From contig JAFVRD010000051.1 of assembly GCA_017504435.1 (NCBI GenBank), positions 1-57,179 on the forward strand: a DNA stretch of 57,179 nt. Reading direction: 5' to 3'. The position numbers and the translations under genes were made by a program. Positions 24,328-33,218 of the stretch are shown one piece after another. The stretch's first letter is position 1. Every line of letters begins with the position of its first letter. The stretch is from Lentisphaeria bacterium. Its GTDB lineage: Bacteria; Verrucomicrobiota; Lentisphaeria; Victivallales; Victivallaceae. The notes under the pieces are model-generated. The model made no database searches and was not told where the DNA came from. It saw only the letters and a program-made list of their open reading frames with translations.

Positions 24328-25641
24328 TCACTTTGTCCAATGATTCCATTTTGCCATGCGCCGTTTCCGTTTGAAACGGGGACGGGCAACTGCGAATTTC
24401 AACGCATGAAAAAGAATCGGCAGACATGCGATTTGAGTAATTGCCGCAACAATAAATATACCGCTTACCGAGGTGCATATATAGATATATCCGCCCAGCA
24501 ATGCCGCGAGCATTACGCCGCTGGAATTCATGCAGGATGAAAATCCGAATACGGAACCGCGTTTGCGGGTGGGGGTTATTGAGGAGAGAACTTTCAGTAA
24601 GATCGGATGGAATCCGCCTGCGGTAATATAAAGCAATGATCTGGCAATGGTGAAACTGACCAGATCTTTTGCCGCGCCCTGCCAGATAAGCGCGAGTGCA
24701 GAACAAGCCAATGACGGAAGCAGCAGTTTTCCGGGGGGACAGCGGTCGCTCAACCATCCGGATATGACTCCGGACAAGACTGCGGCGCAGCATACAAAGG
24801 CACTGATTATGCCGGTCCAGTATGCGGCCTGTTCTTTGCTGGAAAGTTCCTGTATTTTCAAAGCGACATAGGGTACTTCCAGTGAACGCACCGTGCCCAT
24901 GAGCAGAAATAAAAACATCATTACCCATACCGCCCGGGTGAATCGCGGTAATATGCCGGATAAATTGTCCTGTTTGATATGTATCGGCGGCGGAATGAAT
25001 TTCACCGGATTATCCCGGGTGAAAAGGATAAATATTCCGGCAATCAGATAAAGCATTCCGCATGCCCAGAATGAAGCGAGATAACCGAATTTATCTATGA
25101 TCAGCCCGCCGACTACGTTTCCCATCATCGCTCCACCCCAAAATGATGTGGTGAGCGAGCCGAGTGCGAATCCCTGTTTGTCATCCGGGACAGTTCTGGC
25201 AATCATTACTTGAGATGCCGCTGTCGTACCGGCACACGCTGCCGAGAGAAAACGCAGAAAAATCAGCATCCCCACTGCAGATATCCACGGCAATACCGGT
25301 GAGAGTAAACGGGTTATTTGCATGCAGTAACCCATCGCCGGAAAAATCAGACAGGTCAGAAATGTACCGCGCAACAGCATCGGTTTGACTCCGAAACGGT
25401 CAGAGAGCTTGCCCCAAATCGGACAGAATACGGCATAAGCCAGTGAGCCGAAAAAATTGAAAAGTGACACCGCTGAGGCAATTTGTCCCTTGTCGGTAAT
25501 GCCGAGTTCTTCGGTTATGTACAGGGGAATAAAGGGAATCAGTGCTGAAAAACCTGCCATAACTGCGATTTGGGAAAACCACAGGCAGATAAGATTGACG
25601 ATCCAGTAGCGGTTGTTAGCAGGAGCTGAAGGCGAATTCAT
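24328..25641 (-). CDS. MFS transporter
   Basis: The 437-residue protein starts at the ATG at 25641, the first methionine with a plausible N-terminus (MNSPSAPANNRYW); upstream in-frame codons are a leader. Twelve helices are visible. The loop 2-3 motif is CPIWGKLSDRFGVKPMLLRG, and loop 8-9 has SGWLSDRCPPGKLLLPSL. The pattern is that of drug or metabolite efflux carriers. It is likely a single-gene unit. The substrate is unknown. Confidence 0.85.
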   Translation of the reverse strand: MNSPSAPANNRYWIVNLICLWFSQIAVMAGFSALIPFIPLYITEELGITDKGQIASAVSLFNFFGSLAYAVFCPIWGKLSDRFGVKPMLLRGTFLTCLIFPAMGYCMQITRLLSPVLPWISAVGMLIFLRFLSAACAGTTAASQVMIARTVPDDKQGFALGSLTTSFWGGAMMGNVVGGLIIDKFGYLASFWACGMLYLIAGIFILFTRDNPVKFIPPPIHIKQDNLSGILPRFTRAVWVMMFLFLLMGTVRSLEVPYVALKIQELSSKEQAAYWTGIISAFVCCAAVLSGVISGWLSDRCPPGKLLLPSLACSALALIWQGAAKDLVSFTIARSLLYITAGGFHPILLKVLSSITPTRKRGSVFGFSSCMNSSGVMLAALLGGYIYICTSVSGIFIVAAITQIACLPILFHALKFAVARPRFKRKRRMAKWNHWTK

Positions 25642-25794
25642 TTTTTTATTCTGCAGTTGGTAAATTGATATAAACTGGTATAATATATGAGGTAGAGGCG
25701 TCTTTTTCAAATCGAGATCATGCCAAAAAATGCAACAAAAAAACTCCGCATTGCCGGAGCAACACGGAGTTTGGCGTTTCAAACCGTTACATCA

Positions 25795-26175
25795 TTATTT
25801 GACGAGGTTTGCGGACATTTTGACCTCTTTGATACCGAACATGAACGGGTTGGTATTAGTCGTGGTGACGGTATTGAGAACCTCTTTGGCACCCAATTTT
25901 TTCGCTTCACGGGTCATCAAGCTGGCAACATTGGCAACGGTGACAGTGTCTTTGAGAACCACGATGTTGCCGGGATTTTCAGTGCTGGCAGTGAGCAGCG
26001 GAATGTGGAAAAGGTAGATACCCCAGGCACCGGCTTCCGCGTGAGCGATAGTTTTACCGGAGTAGGAGAGATCCTGTTTGGAAAGGGCATCGCCTTTGAC
26101 TGTTGTGAAAGAAGCGCATCCGCAGAAAACAACTGCAGTAAGAACCGCCGACATGAAAAGCATGATCTTTTTCAT
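25795..26175 (-). CDS. Small lipoprotein, paralogue family member 1
   Basis: The 126-residue protein has the lipobox VVFCGC. The mature part holds the shared pattern IAHAEAGAWGIYLFHIPLLT then DTVTVANVASLMTREAKKLG. Two other proteins in the window (26229 and 29332) repeat this pattern, so they form a family expanded in this genome. The role is unknown; an envelope location is likely. Confidence 0.7.
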   Translation of the reverse strand: MKKIMLFMSAVLTAVVFCGCASFTTVKGDALSKQDLSYSGKTIAHAEAGAWGIYLFHIPLLTASTENPGNIVVLKDTVTVANVASLMTREAKKLGAKEVLNTVTTTNTNPFMFGIKEVKMSANLVK

Positions 26176-26228
26176 TGTTTATATCCTTTGTAAATTTTTA
26201 ACTTTCAATAAAAACCAGCGGTTTCAGC

Positions 26229-26612
26229 TTACTTGATCGCAGTACCGGACGCCGTCGTGACTTTGTACTGGAAGAGCAAGCCGGAAGAAGAACTCTGGGT
26301 GACCAGATCAATGACTTCTTTACCACCTTGTTTCTGGGCTTCAGCGGTGACCATTTTGGTAATGGCTTCGCAGCTGACAGTGTCTTCCAGGAAGCAGGGC
26401 ATGCCGAGCTGGGTGCTGCTGCCGGTGATCAACGGGATCCACAGCAAATAAAGACCGTGGGTGGTGGCACTGATGTGAGCGACCGGAGTGCCTTTGGTGG
26501 TCAGGTCGAGACCGTTAAAGTCATTTTTTCCTGCTGTCTGCAGAGACGAGCAACCGGTGAAAAGCACTGCCGTAACTGCGGCGAGTCCGATCATCATGAT
26601 CTTTTTGAACAT
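26229..26612 (-). CDS. Small lipoprotein, paralogue family member 2
   Basis: The 127-residue protein has the lipobox VLFTGC. The core VAHISATTHGLYLLWIPLIT followed by DTVSCEAITKMVTAEAQKQG aligns with member 1 throughout. It starts behind a near-perfect AGGAG ribosome site and the promoter at 26676-26704. Member 1 follows 53 bases downstream, so the two are likely one unit. Confidence 0.7.
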   Translation of the reverse strand: MFKKIMMIGLAAVTAVLFTGCSSLQTAGKNDFNGLDLTTKGTPVAHISATTHGLYLLWIPLITGSSTQLGMPCFLEDTVSCEAITKMVTAEAQKQGGKEVIDLVTQSSSSGLLFQYKVTTASGTAIK

Positions 26613-26675
26613 CTTTTCTTCTCCTTGGTTTGTTTTTTTTAATCCGGCCGTGCTGCAACCGGAACAACACCTATT

Positions 26676-26704
26676 ACTATACCTTAAATGATTGTAAAAT
26701 GCAA
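26676..26704 (-). promoter_or_regulatory. Promoter of the two small lipoproteins
   Basis: TTGCAT, exactly 17 bases, then TATAGT on the minus strand, about 60 bases upstream of the start at 26612. Confidence 0.7.
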
Positions 26705-26956
26705 CCCTTTAATTGCTATATTTCAATAAAAAAACGCTTTTTTTTTTATGATTTCACCAAAAATGCCGGTAATTCATTAGTTTGCTGCCGGTGATTTGGA
26801 GTTTTAAGATATCGGGCATCGGCGGGCAGATGCAATTACGCTTGAGAGAGGCAACCGCTTCGCATCCGCGTACAAACCCGGGTTTGCAGAGTGCCCCCCT
26901 GCAAAAAACGGATGATGACGGATAATCTCTTGATAAATCTGGAATTAACTGAAAAA
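26705..26956. other. Spacer without genes
   Basis: Poly-A and poly-T runs (26731-26747) and no defensible open frame. A run of C (26896-26901) is flanked by near-repeats of ATGCAATT and GCATC. I see no promoter, tRNA or strong hairpin. Confidence 0.4.
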
Positions 26957-27832
26957 TTACCGTTTCCCGACTGAAACCGCCAGAGATGCTCCGACAGTAC
27001 GTTCTGATTTGCCCGGCTGCTGATTGAGCATTTCAGTTTTCTTTTTGCGTTTGACGATCATGGTAGATGAACCGCCGCCGTCCATATTTATTCCGATGTG
27101 TGAGCCGAGATATTTAAGAAATTCTCCGACCTCCCGGTGATTCATTCCCATGCTGTATTTGGGTTGTCTGCCATCGACAATAAAAACATAAAAATAACGT
27201 TTATCTTTAGAGATCCCGTAACCGGTGCGCGGGGCGAGAGCCTGGCTTTGGCTTTTAGTAACTTCGCCATTCTGCAAAACAAACGAAAATCCTGACACGG
27301 CATTTTTTATTTTACTGAGATCGGCATCTTTTGTCACCCGGACGAGATCGACTTTGCCGTCGGTATATTGCACAAACGAGGGTCGTTTACCATCCGGTTC
27401 CATAACGACCTTGCCGTCTGAGACCAGAAATCCCATCCGGTCGGCATATTTATGGGTAAACGGTTTGCGCCACGGGCTCCAGGGGGCGGCGTTGAATGCG
27501 GCGATGACATTGACATCATGTTTTTGCAGGGATTCAAAAAATTTCCGGGTAGTTTCCCGGCGGGTACGGATGATGAAATCCTGAGCATCCGGCATTTTCT
27601 GTCCGTAATTTTCTGCAGGCGGAGTGGTATGAAAATCCAGGTCTTTCGTATTCAGATCGATTCTTACCGCAACGATTTTCATAATACGCGGAGATTTGGT
27701 TTTCCATTGAGCGCACAGGATGCCTTTATGAAGCCGTTTGGCCTTGCTCCAATCGTATGTTGAATCATTCCACCATTGAGCCTGCAGCAGAAGAGAACTG
27801 CATACCAAAAACAGTGTCAGCAGATGTTTCAT
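26957..27832 (-). CDS. Phosphodiester glycosidase-like exported protein
   Basis: The 291-residue protein starts at the ATG at 27832 with GGAAGGA eight bases before; a TTG two codons upstream is less likely. The signal peptide is LLTLFLVCSSLLLQAQ. The C-terminal half carries the NAGPA/phosphodiester-glycosidase pattern: APRTGYGISKDKRYFYVFIV, then DGRQPKYSMGMNHREVGEFL and NMDGGGSSTMIV, the DGGGSS loop being the signature. Members trim phosphodiester-linked sugars or cap groups on exopolymers. It is exported, and its substrate is not known. Confidence 0.8.
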   Translation of the reverse strand: MKHLLTLFLVCSSLLLQAQWWNDSTYDWSKAKRLHKGILCAQWKTKSPRIMKIVAVRIDLNTKDLDFHTTPPAENYGQKMPDAQDFIIRTRRETTRKFFESLQKHDVNVIAAFNAAPWSPWRKPFTHKYADRMGFLVSDGKVVMEPDGKRPSFVQYTDGKVDLVRVTKDADLSKIKNAVSGFSFVLQNGEVTKSQSQALAPRTGYGISKDKRYFYVFIVDGRQPKYSMGMNHREVGEFLKYLGSHIGINMDGGGSSTMIVKRKKKTEMLNQQPGKSERTVGASLAVSVGKR

Positions 27833-27926
27833 GGGCAAAATCCTTCCAATTATTATTATCCGATGTGCGGTTGAAATTCTTCCGGCGGTGGTCAGAGCCT
27901 TGTTTTTGCAGAAAAGCAGATGTTTT

Positions 27927-29312
27927 CTATAATTTCCGGGCGGCGAGAGCAGCCAGATCGCTTCTTTCGCTGCGGGTCAGGGTGATATGTCCGAAAATAC
28001 TTTCCCCTTTGAGGCGGTCAACTGTATATGATAATCCGTTTCCGGAGGCATCCAGATATGGATTGTCGATTTGAGCAGGATCGCCGGTCAACACCATTTT
28101 GGAGTCATTCCCGCACCGGCTGATAATCGTTTTTACCTCATGCGGAGTCAAATTCTGAGCTTCATCGACAATGATGAATTGCCGGGGAATACTGCGTCCG
28201 CGGATGTAAGTGATGGCTTCCAGATCCAGTTTATGGGCATTGATCAGTGAATCGGCGGTCAGCCGGGATGAACTTTTGCCTTTTTTATCATCTTCTCCGC
28301 CGAGCAGAAATTCCAGATTGTCAAAAATCGGCTGCATCCAGCTGGCGAGTTTGGATTCTTTACTGCCGGGGAGAAAACCGATATCATTGCCCAGCGGGAT
28401 GATGGGACGTGATACGAGGATTTTTTCATAACGGTTGTCATGCAAAGTCTGCTGCAAAGCCGCTGCCAGAGCCAGCAGGGTTTTGCCGGTTCCGGCGCCG
28501 CCGACCAGTGTGATCAATGGAATATCCGGATCCATCAACAGATCCAAAGCCATGCGCTGTTCTTTGTTGCGCGGAGAAAGATTCCAGACTTTCTCCCGGT
28601 GTTCCAGCAGTGTAATGGTATTGTCAGCGCGTTTGCGGGCGATCGCAGAATGTTTTTCCCGGGTTTCCGAAGCAAACAGAGCAAATTCATTAGTCAGCAG
28701 CTCCGGAATATTTCCGGGGGGAATCTGCCGGGTATGGTAGAGCTTATCAAGTTCTGCATCGGTCAGATTTATTTTGCGGTAACCATTGTAATTGCGTTCA
28801 TTATCACCGTCGGTACGGCGGGTTTCAAAATCCATGACTTTTAATCCCAAAGCATCCGCTTTGAGCCGGAGATTGATATCTTTGCTGATGAAAATCACAT
28901 GCTTTCCGGAATCATGCAGTGAACGTGCCACCCGGAGAATCCGGTTGTCCGGACTGTTGAGATTCAATTCATTTTCAAATACGCCGTCCACCTCATCGGC
29001 TTTGCCGGACAATGCTGATACGCTGAGTACAAAAAGTTTGCCGGTGGCACCGGGCAGTTCTGATTGCAAAGATACTCCGCGGGTCAAGGCACCGGGGTGC
29101 TGTGCTTTTTCTCTCAGGCGGTCGAGCAGGCGGATGACCCGGCGGGAGTTGCGGCCGAGTTCATCGGAATTCTTCTTGAATTTATCCAGCTCTTCGACCA
29201 CTGCCATGGGGATGACCACATCGTTGTCATGAAAGCAACCGATGCTTGCAGCACTGTGCAGCAGAACATTGGTATCCAAAACAAAAGTTTTGATTTTCGG
29301 TGCCTTGCTCAT
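27927..29312 (-). CDS. PIN domain-PhoH family ATPase
   Basis: The 461-residue protein is read from the ATG at 29312, behind GAGGAGAGG; an upstream in-frame start adds 27 unlikely residues. The N-terminal PIN nuclease domain (KTFVLDTNVLLHSAASIG; VVIPMAVVEELDKF; ISKDINLRLKADALG) is fused to a PhoH P-loop domain with Walker A GGAGTGKTLLALAAAL and Walker B QFIIVDEAQNLTPHE. Such PhoH2-type proteins act in RNA unwinding and cleavage. It is cytoplasmic and sits downstream of a small lipoprotein gene. No antitoxin is seen next door. Confidence 0.9.
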   Translation of the reverse strand: MSKAPKIKTFVLDTNVLLHSAASIGCFHDNDVVIPMAVVEELDKFKKNSDELGRNSRRVIRLLDRLREKAQHPGALTRGVSLQSELPGATGKLFVLSVSALSGKADEVDGVFENELNLNSPDNRILRVARSLHDSGKHVIFISKDINLRLKADALGLKVMDFETRRTDGDNERNYNGYRKINLTDAELDKLYHTRQIPPGNIPELLTNEFALFASETREKHSAIARKRADNTITLLEHREKVWNLSPRNKEQRMALDLLMDPDIPLITLVGGAGTGKTLLALAAALQQTLHDNRYEKILVSRPIIPLGNDIGFLPGSKESKLASWMQPIFDNLEFLLGGEDDKKGKSSSRLTADSLINAHKLDLEAITYIRGRSIPRQFIIVDEAQNLTPHEVKTIISRCGNDSKMVLTGDPAQIDNPYLDASGNGLSYTVDRLKGESIFGHITLTRSERSDLAALAARKL

Positions 29313-29331
29313 GGAGAGCCTCTCCTCACGT

Positions 29332-29769
29332 TTACGGTTGAGCGTCGTATTCGCGCACAGTATGGTTGATCGCGGCATTTTTGGTACGGACACCGGTACC
29401 GGAAGCCTGAATGGTGCGCATGCTGAAAAACGGCAGCATCAGATGGTTTTCGGTGGTGGAAACAGTCACATTGATGACCCGGGCTGCTTTGCGGTTTTTA
29501 GCCTCTTTGGTCAGCAGATAGACAACGTTTTCAGTAGTGAGGTTGTAACGGAACATCGACCATTCACCGTCACCGACCGGACTGCCGGTGATAATGGGCA
29601 GACCGCAGAAAAACAATCCCGGGATCTCCACATAAGTCTGGCAAATGGCTTTTTCATTGGGCGTACCCAAACCCATGCGGTTGAATTTCTGAGTGGATTC
29701 CACGGTGGTGCAGCCGCTGAAAACGATTGCGGAAGCGAGAATGGTGCAGAACAGGAATACTTTTTTCAT
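29332..29769 (-). CDS. Small lipoprotein, paralogue family member 3
   Basis: The 145-residue protein has the lipobox IVFSGC. The pattern ICQTYVEIPGLFFCGLPIIT then LTTENVVYLLTKEAKNRKAA keeps the family core of the two lipoproteins at 25795 and 26229, but a longer C-terminus (about 20 residues) is added. It sits just upstream of PhoH and 13 bases after the aldolase stop, so its position does not match the other two members. Confidence 0.65.
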   Translation of the reverse strand: MKKVFLFCTILASAIVFSGCTTVESTQKFNRMGLGTPNEKAICQTYVEIPGLFFCGLPIITGSPVGDGEWSMFRYNLTTENVVYLLTKEAKNRKAARVINVTVSTTENHLMLPFFSMRTIQASGTGVRTKNAAINHTVREYDAQP

Positions 29770-29782
29770 TATTGATATCTCC

Positions 29783-30400
29783 TTATTGAATTTGTTTGAG
29801 TGAATCGACTATTGTAATGGCTTTATTTTTGACGGTATCCGGATCATCTCCGGCAGAGTAGATCGCAGAACCGATGCCGACTCCGCAGCATAATTTCATG
29901 AAATCAGGTACATTTCCGGCATTGACTCCGCCTACGGCAAAAATCGGGGCTTTGATGACCGCTTTGAGAGCTTTGACATACCCCGGACCGAGGTCCGCCG
30001 GAAAAAGTTTCAGATAATCAGCTCCGGCATGGAGAGCGGTGAATGCCTCTGAAGCGGTAAAAAATCCCGGAATGGAGAGCAGACCGAGTTTTTTGGTTTC
30101 AGCGATGACCGCCGGATCGGTATTCGGAGAGATGATGAATTTGCCTCCTGCGGCATGCACATTGCGGACATCTTCAACAGTCAATACCGTTCCTGCACCG
30201 ACCATCTGCCGTTCTCCGCAATGTTTGACGGCGGCGGCAATGCTGTCAAGCGGTTCCGGTGAATTAAGCGGGATCTCCAGCAACGTTACTCCGGCAGAGT
30301 ACAGAGCATCGCAGATCGCGGGGGTCTCCGGGGGGGTGATGCCCCGCAGAATGGCTACTGCCGGACACTGTTTGAGCAATTTTGCAAAAACGGTTTTCAT
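29783..30400 (-). CDS. 2-dehydro-3-deoxy-phosphogluconate/phosphogalactonate aldolase
   Basis: The 205-residue barrel has CPAVAILRGITPPE, LLEIPLNSPEP, MVGAGTVLT, FIISPNTDPAVI and ADYLKLFPADLGPG, where the lysine near residue 131 forms the Schiff base. The spacing and the 'SPNTD' block are closer to DgoA (galactonate) than to plain KDPG aldolases, but both react the same way: cleaving a 2-keto-3-deoxy-sugar-acid 6-phosphate to pyruvate and glyceraldehyde-3-phosphate. Its start overlaps the kinase stop by four bases, a typical kinase-aldolase pair. Confidence 0.88.
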   Translation of the reverse strand: MKTVFAKLLKQCPAVAILRGITPPETPAICDALYSAGVTLLEIPLNSPEPLDSIAAAVKHCGERQMVGAGTVLTVEDVRNVHAAGGKFIISPNTDPAVIAETKKLGLLSIPGFFTASEAFTALHAGADYLKLFPADLGPGYVKALKAVIKAPIFAVGGVNAGNVPDFMKLCCGVGIGSAIYSAGDDPDTVKNKAITIVDSLKQIQ

Positions 30401-31497
30401 CGTTGGACCCTTCCTGATGCAGAACCTTTCATCAACGCCCTGACTTCGGCGGCGGTGGAGAAGTTATAATCTCCGGAAATGGTATGTTTCAGCGCGCTGG
30501 CGGCGACTGCGAACCGGATGGCATCCGCCGGTGCGGCAAGTTCCGGATCGTTGAGCGCGTAGATCAGACCGGCGCAGAATGAATCCCCGCCGCCGAAACG
30601 GTCAACGATATTTTTGATCTGATACGGAGTGTAATCGCCATCGCTGTTCAACGGCGCAAAGAACGCATTGCCCGAAGCACATTCATAGAGCATGCCGCCC
30701 CAGTTGTTATGGTCGGCAGAGAAACTTTCGCGCAATGTGACGGCGATAAATGCGGCTTTGGGGAACCGGGCAGACAATGCGGCGGCGACCTCTTTGTAGC
30801 CGGAAATATTCAATTTCCCGCTTTCGATCTCCGTTCCCGATGCGTGGATACCGAAAACATCTGCGGCATCTTCTTCATTGCCGATGATGATGTCTGCAAA
30901 TTTCACGATCTGCTCCATACAGCGTCCGGCAAGTGCATTTTTGGCAGTTCCGGGTTCCCAATTCCACAGTTTTTTGCGGTAATTGAGGTCTACTGAAACT
31001 GTAATACCCTGTGCTGAAGCGTATTCCACTGCCGCCAGCGTTGAAGCAAATGCGGCGGCACTGAGAGCCGGAGTGATGCCGGTGATATGCAAGTGCGTGA
31101 CTCCGTCAAGCATGCCGGCAAAATCGTAATCAGCCGGGGTAAGCATGGAAATCGTGGAACCGTCCCGGTCATAAATCACGTTTGAACCGCGCATATTGGA
31201 GCCGTGTTCAGCATAATATATCCCCATTCTGCCGCAGTTGTTATAGCAGATGTGTTCCACATCGCAGCCCATGCCGCGCAATTGAGCCGCAAAGGCACGG
31301 GAAACCGGATTATCCGGCAGTGCGGTCAGGTAACGGCTTTTGCCGCCGAGCATGGCGATAGAGGCACAGACATTGGCTTCACCGCCGCCGAATGTAGCTT
31401 CCAGAGTGCCGGGCAGAGCTTGCTGGAAGCGGCGTTTGCCGGGCGGGCAAAGTCTGACCATAACTTCCCCGAATGCGGCGATACAGGTTTTTTTCAT
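30397..31497 (-). CDS. PfkB-family sugar kinase (KDG kinase type)
   Basis: The 366-residue protein is read from the ATG at 31497. Family marks are the substrate region FGGGEANVCASIAMLGGKSR and the C-terminal FGGGDSFCAGLIYALND with the catalytic aspartate. The next gene is a KDPG-type aldolase, which fixes the role: phosphorylating 2-keto-3-deoxy-gluconate or -galactonate. The promoter lies about 265 bases upstream, giving a long leader. Confidence 0.85.
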   Translation of the reverse strand: MKKTCIAAFGEVMVRLCPPGKRRFQQALPGTLEATFGGGEANVCASIAMLGGKSRYLTALPDNPVSRAFAAQLRGMGCDVEHICYNNCGRMGIYYAEHGSNMRGSNVIYDRDGSTISMLTPADYDFAGMLDGVTHLHITGITPALSAAAFASTLAAVEYASAQGITVSVDLNYRKKLWNWEPGTAKNALAGRCMEQIVKFADIIIGNEEDAADVFGIHASGTEIESGKLNISGYKEVAAALSARFPKAAFIAVTLRESFSADHNNWGGMLYECASGNAFFAPLNSDGDYTPYQIKNIVDRFGGGDSFCAGLIYALNDPELAAPADAIRFAVAASALKHTISGDYNFSTAAEVRALMKGSASGRVQR

Positions 31498-31648
31498 GAC
31501 AGGCAACCTTTCTTATAATTATTGTCCCATTTGTTGTGATAAAATCTAACCGTCGGTGGCGCATCGCGGGCACTTTCGCGCCTTGCTTCTGTGCCGGTAC
31601 GGTCGAGTACGGCAATTTGGGACATTATCTTCTTATATTATTTGGCTG

Positions 31649-31760
31649 TGTACTAAACATAGACTGATTTTTCTGCGGCGGAACGGGCAGCACCCGATGG
31701 CGTATTTTATCTTTTTATCAGTACTCTTTTAGTACAGAGCTTATTATTTTTTTATGTACT
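31649..31760. promoter_or_regulatory. Repeated TGTACT sites in the kinase leader
   Basis: TGTACT occurs at 31649-31654 and 31755-31760. The pair AGTACT (31720-31725) and AGTACA (31731-31736) forms a palindrome with a five-base loop. The site at 31755 lies at the start point of the minus-strand promoter. This is a probable repressor or activator target for the sugar-acid kinase operon. Confidence 0.45.
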
Positions 31761-31768
31761 CCGGAAAT

Positions 31769-31796
31769 AATATAATCATCATGAGCGTCAATTCAA
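31769..31796 (-). promoter_or_regulatory. Promoter of the sugar-acid kinase operon
   Basis: On the minus strand TTGAAT, 16 bases, then TATATT. Transcription would run through a 265-base leader to the kinase start. Confidence 0.5.
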
Positions 31797-31815
31797 GCCC
31801 GGAGATAAATTTTTC

Positions 31816-31844
31816 TTGAAAGAAAGGGGCATTTGCACTATATT
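31816..31844 (+). promoter_or_regulatory. Promoter placed for a leaderless mRNA
   Basis: TTGAAA, 17 bases, then TATATT. The -10 box ends only nine bases before the ATG at 31854, so the transcript would begin at or just before the start codon. Confidence 0.65.
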
Positions 31845-31853
31845 ATCTTTATT

Positions 31854-33218
31854 ATGAAAAGTCTGTTTGAACATGTACTCAATATCGCCGTATCGCTCCG
31901 GAACGCCGGGGGCAGAGCTTTGCTTGCCGGCGGCTGTGTCCGGGATCATCTTGCCGGCAGGAAACCGCAGGATTTTGATTTGGAAGTCTACGGTTTGCCG
32001 GTGCAGAAGATCGTTTCTGCACTGAACGGCCGATATGCTCTGGATATGGTCGGTGCAAGTTTCGGAGTGATGAAAGTCCGGCATCTGGATATTGATATCG
32101 CGCTGCCCCGCAGTGAAAACAAAATCGGCAAAGGTCACCGGGGATTCATTGTGGAAACTGCTCCGGATATGGATTTTGCCTCGGCATCATCCCGGCGGGA
32201 TTTTACGGTCAATGCCATGATGATGGATGTTTTGACCGGAGAGATAATTGATCCGTGGGGCGGTCAGAAGGATTTGGAACAGAAGATCCTGCGGCATGTG
32301 TCGGAACATTTTTCGGAAGACCCTCTGCGGGTACTGCGGGGAATGCAGTTTATTGCCCGGTTCGATTTTACTGCAGCACCGGAAACGGTGGAACTCTGCC
32401 GGAATATTTCTCAGGATGAATTGCCCCGGGAACGGCTGGCGGCGGAATGGGAAAAAATGCTGCTGAAAGGAGATCATATCTCCCGTGGTCTGGATTTTCT
32501 GTCCCGGTGCGGCTGGTTGAAATATTATCCCGAATTGGCGGCATTGTCCGGTTGTTCGCAGGATCCCCGGTGGCATCCGGAAGGTGATGTCTGGCAGCAT
32601 ACGCTCCGGGTGGTCGATGCCGCATCTGCCATAAATGAAAAGTCAGCTGATGATAAATTGATATTGATGCTTGCCGCGTTGACCCATGATCTCGGTAAAC
32701 CGCTTTGCACGGTGCAGGAGCAGGACGGCAGGATCACCAGCTGCGGTCATGATACCGCACTGGCTCCGGCAGAAAATTTTTTGCGGCGATTGTGGAACCG
32801 TCCGGAACTTATAAAAATGGTCACGGGACTGGTCAGGTGTCACATGCAGCCGTGGCAGCTGATCCGGGACGGAAGTTCTGCCCGGGCGTACCGGAGATTG
32901 GCTCTGCATGTGCAGAGAATGGATCTGCTTGCTGATCTGGTGGAGAGTGATGTACGCGGCATTCCGGCGGGGGAAGCGGTTCTGGCAGAAAAACTCCGGG
33001 CGGTGGATGTGTTCCGCCGCAGATCAGATGAATTATCCGTGGCAAATGCGCCTCCGGCACCACTGGTATTGGGACGGCATCTGCTGGCAAGGGGGATCGC
33101 TCCCGGCAAAGGGATGAAACCGCTGCTGGATACCTGTTTCGAGGCACAGCTGGATGGGGAATTTGCCGATTTTGCCGGGGCAATGGCATTTTTGGATAAG
33201 TTGTTATGCGTAAAATAA
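31854..33218 (+). CDS. cca: CCA tRNA nucleotidyltransferase with HD domain
   Basis: The 454-residue protein begins at the ATG at 31854, the normal MKSLFEH start; there is no ribosome site in front. The nucleotidyltransferase motif is ALLAGGCVRDHLAGRKPQDFDLEVYG with its carboxylates. The arginine-rich motif is SRRDFTVNAMMMD. The C-terminal half is an HD phosphohydrolase domain (LAALTHDLGKPL; VRCHMQPW). It adds or repairs the CCA end of tRNAs, although both tRNAs in this window already encode CCA. It overlaps dinB by 13 bases. Confidence 0.9.
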   Translation: MKSLFEHVLNIAVSLRNAGGRALLAGGCVRDHLAGRKPQDFDLEVYGLPVQKIVSALNGRYALDMVGASFGVMKVRHLDIDIALPRSENKIGKGHRGFIVETAPDMDFASASSRRDFTVNAMMMDVLTGEIIDPWGGQKDLEQKILRHVSEHFSEDPLRVLRGMQFIARFDFTAAPETVELCRNISQDELPRERLAAEWEKMLLKGDHISRGLDFLSRCGWLKYYPELAALSGCSQDPRWHPEGDVWQHTLRVVDAASAINEKSADDKLILMLAALTHDLGKPLCTVQEQDGRITSCGHDTALAPAENFLRRLWNRPELIKMVTGLVRCHMQPWQLIRDGSSARAYRRLALHVQRMDLLADLVESDVRGIPAGEAVLAEKLRAVDVFRRRSDELSVANAPPAPLVLGRHLLARGIAPGKGMKPLLDTCFEAQLDGEFADFAGAMAFLDKLLCVK

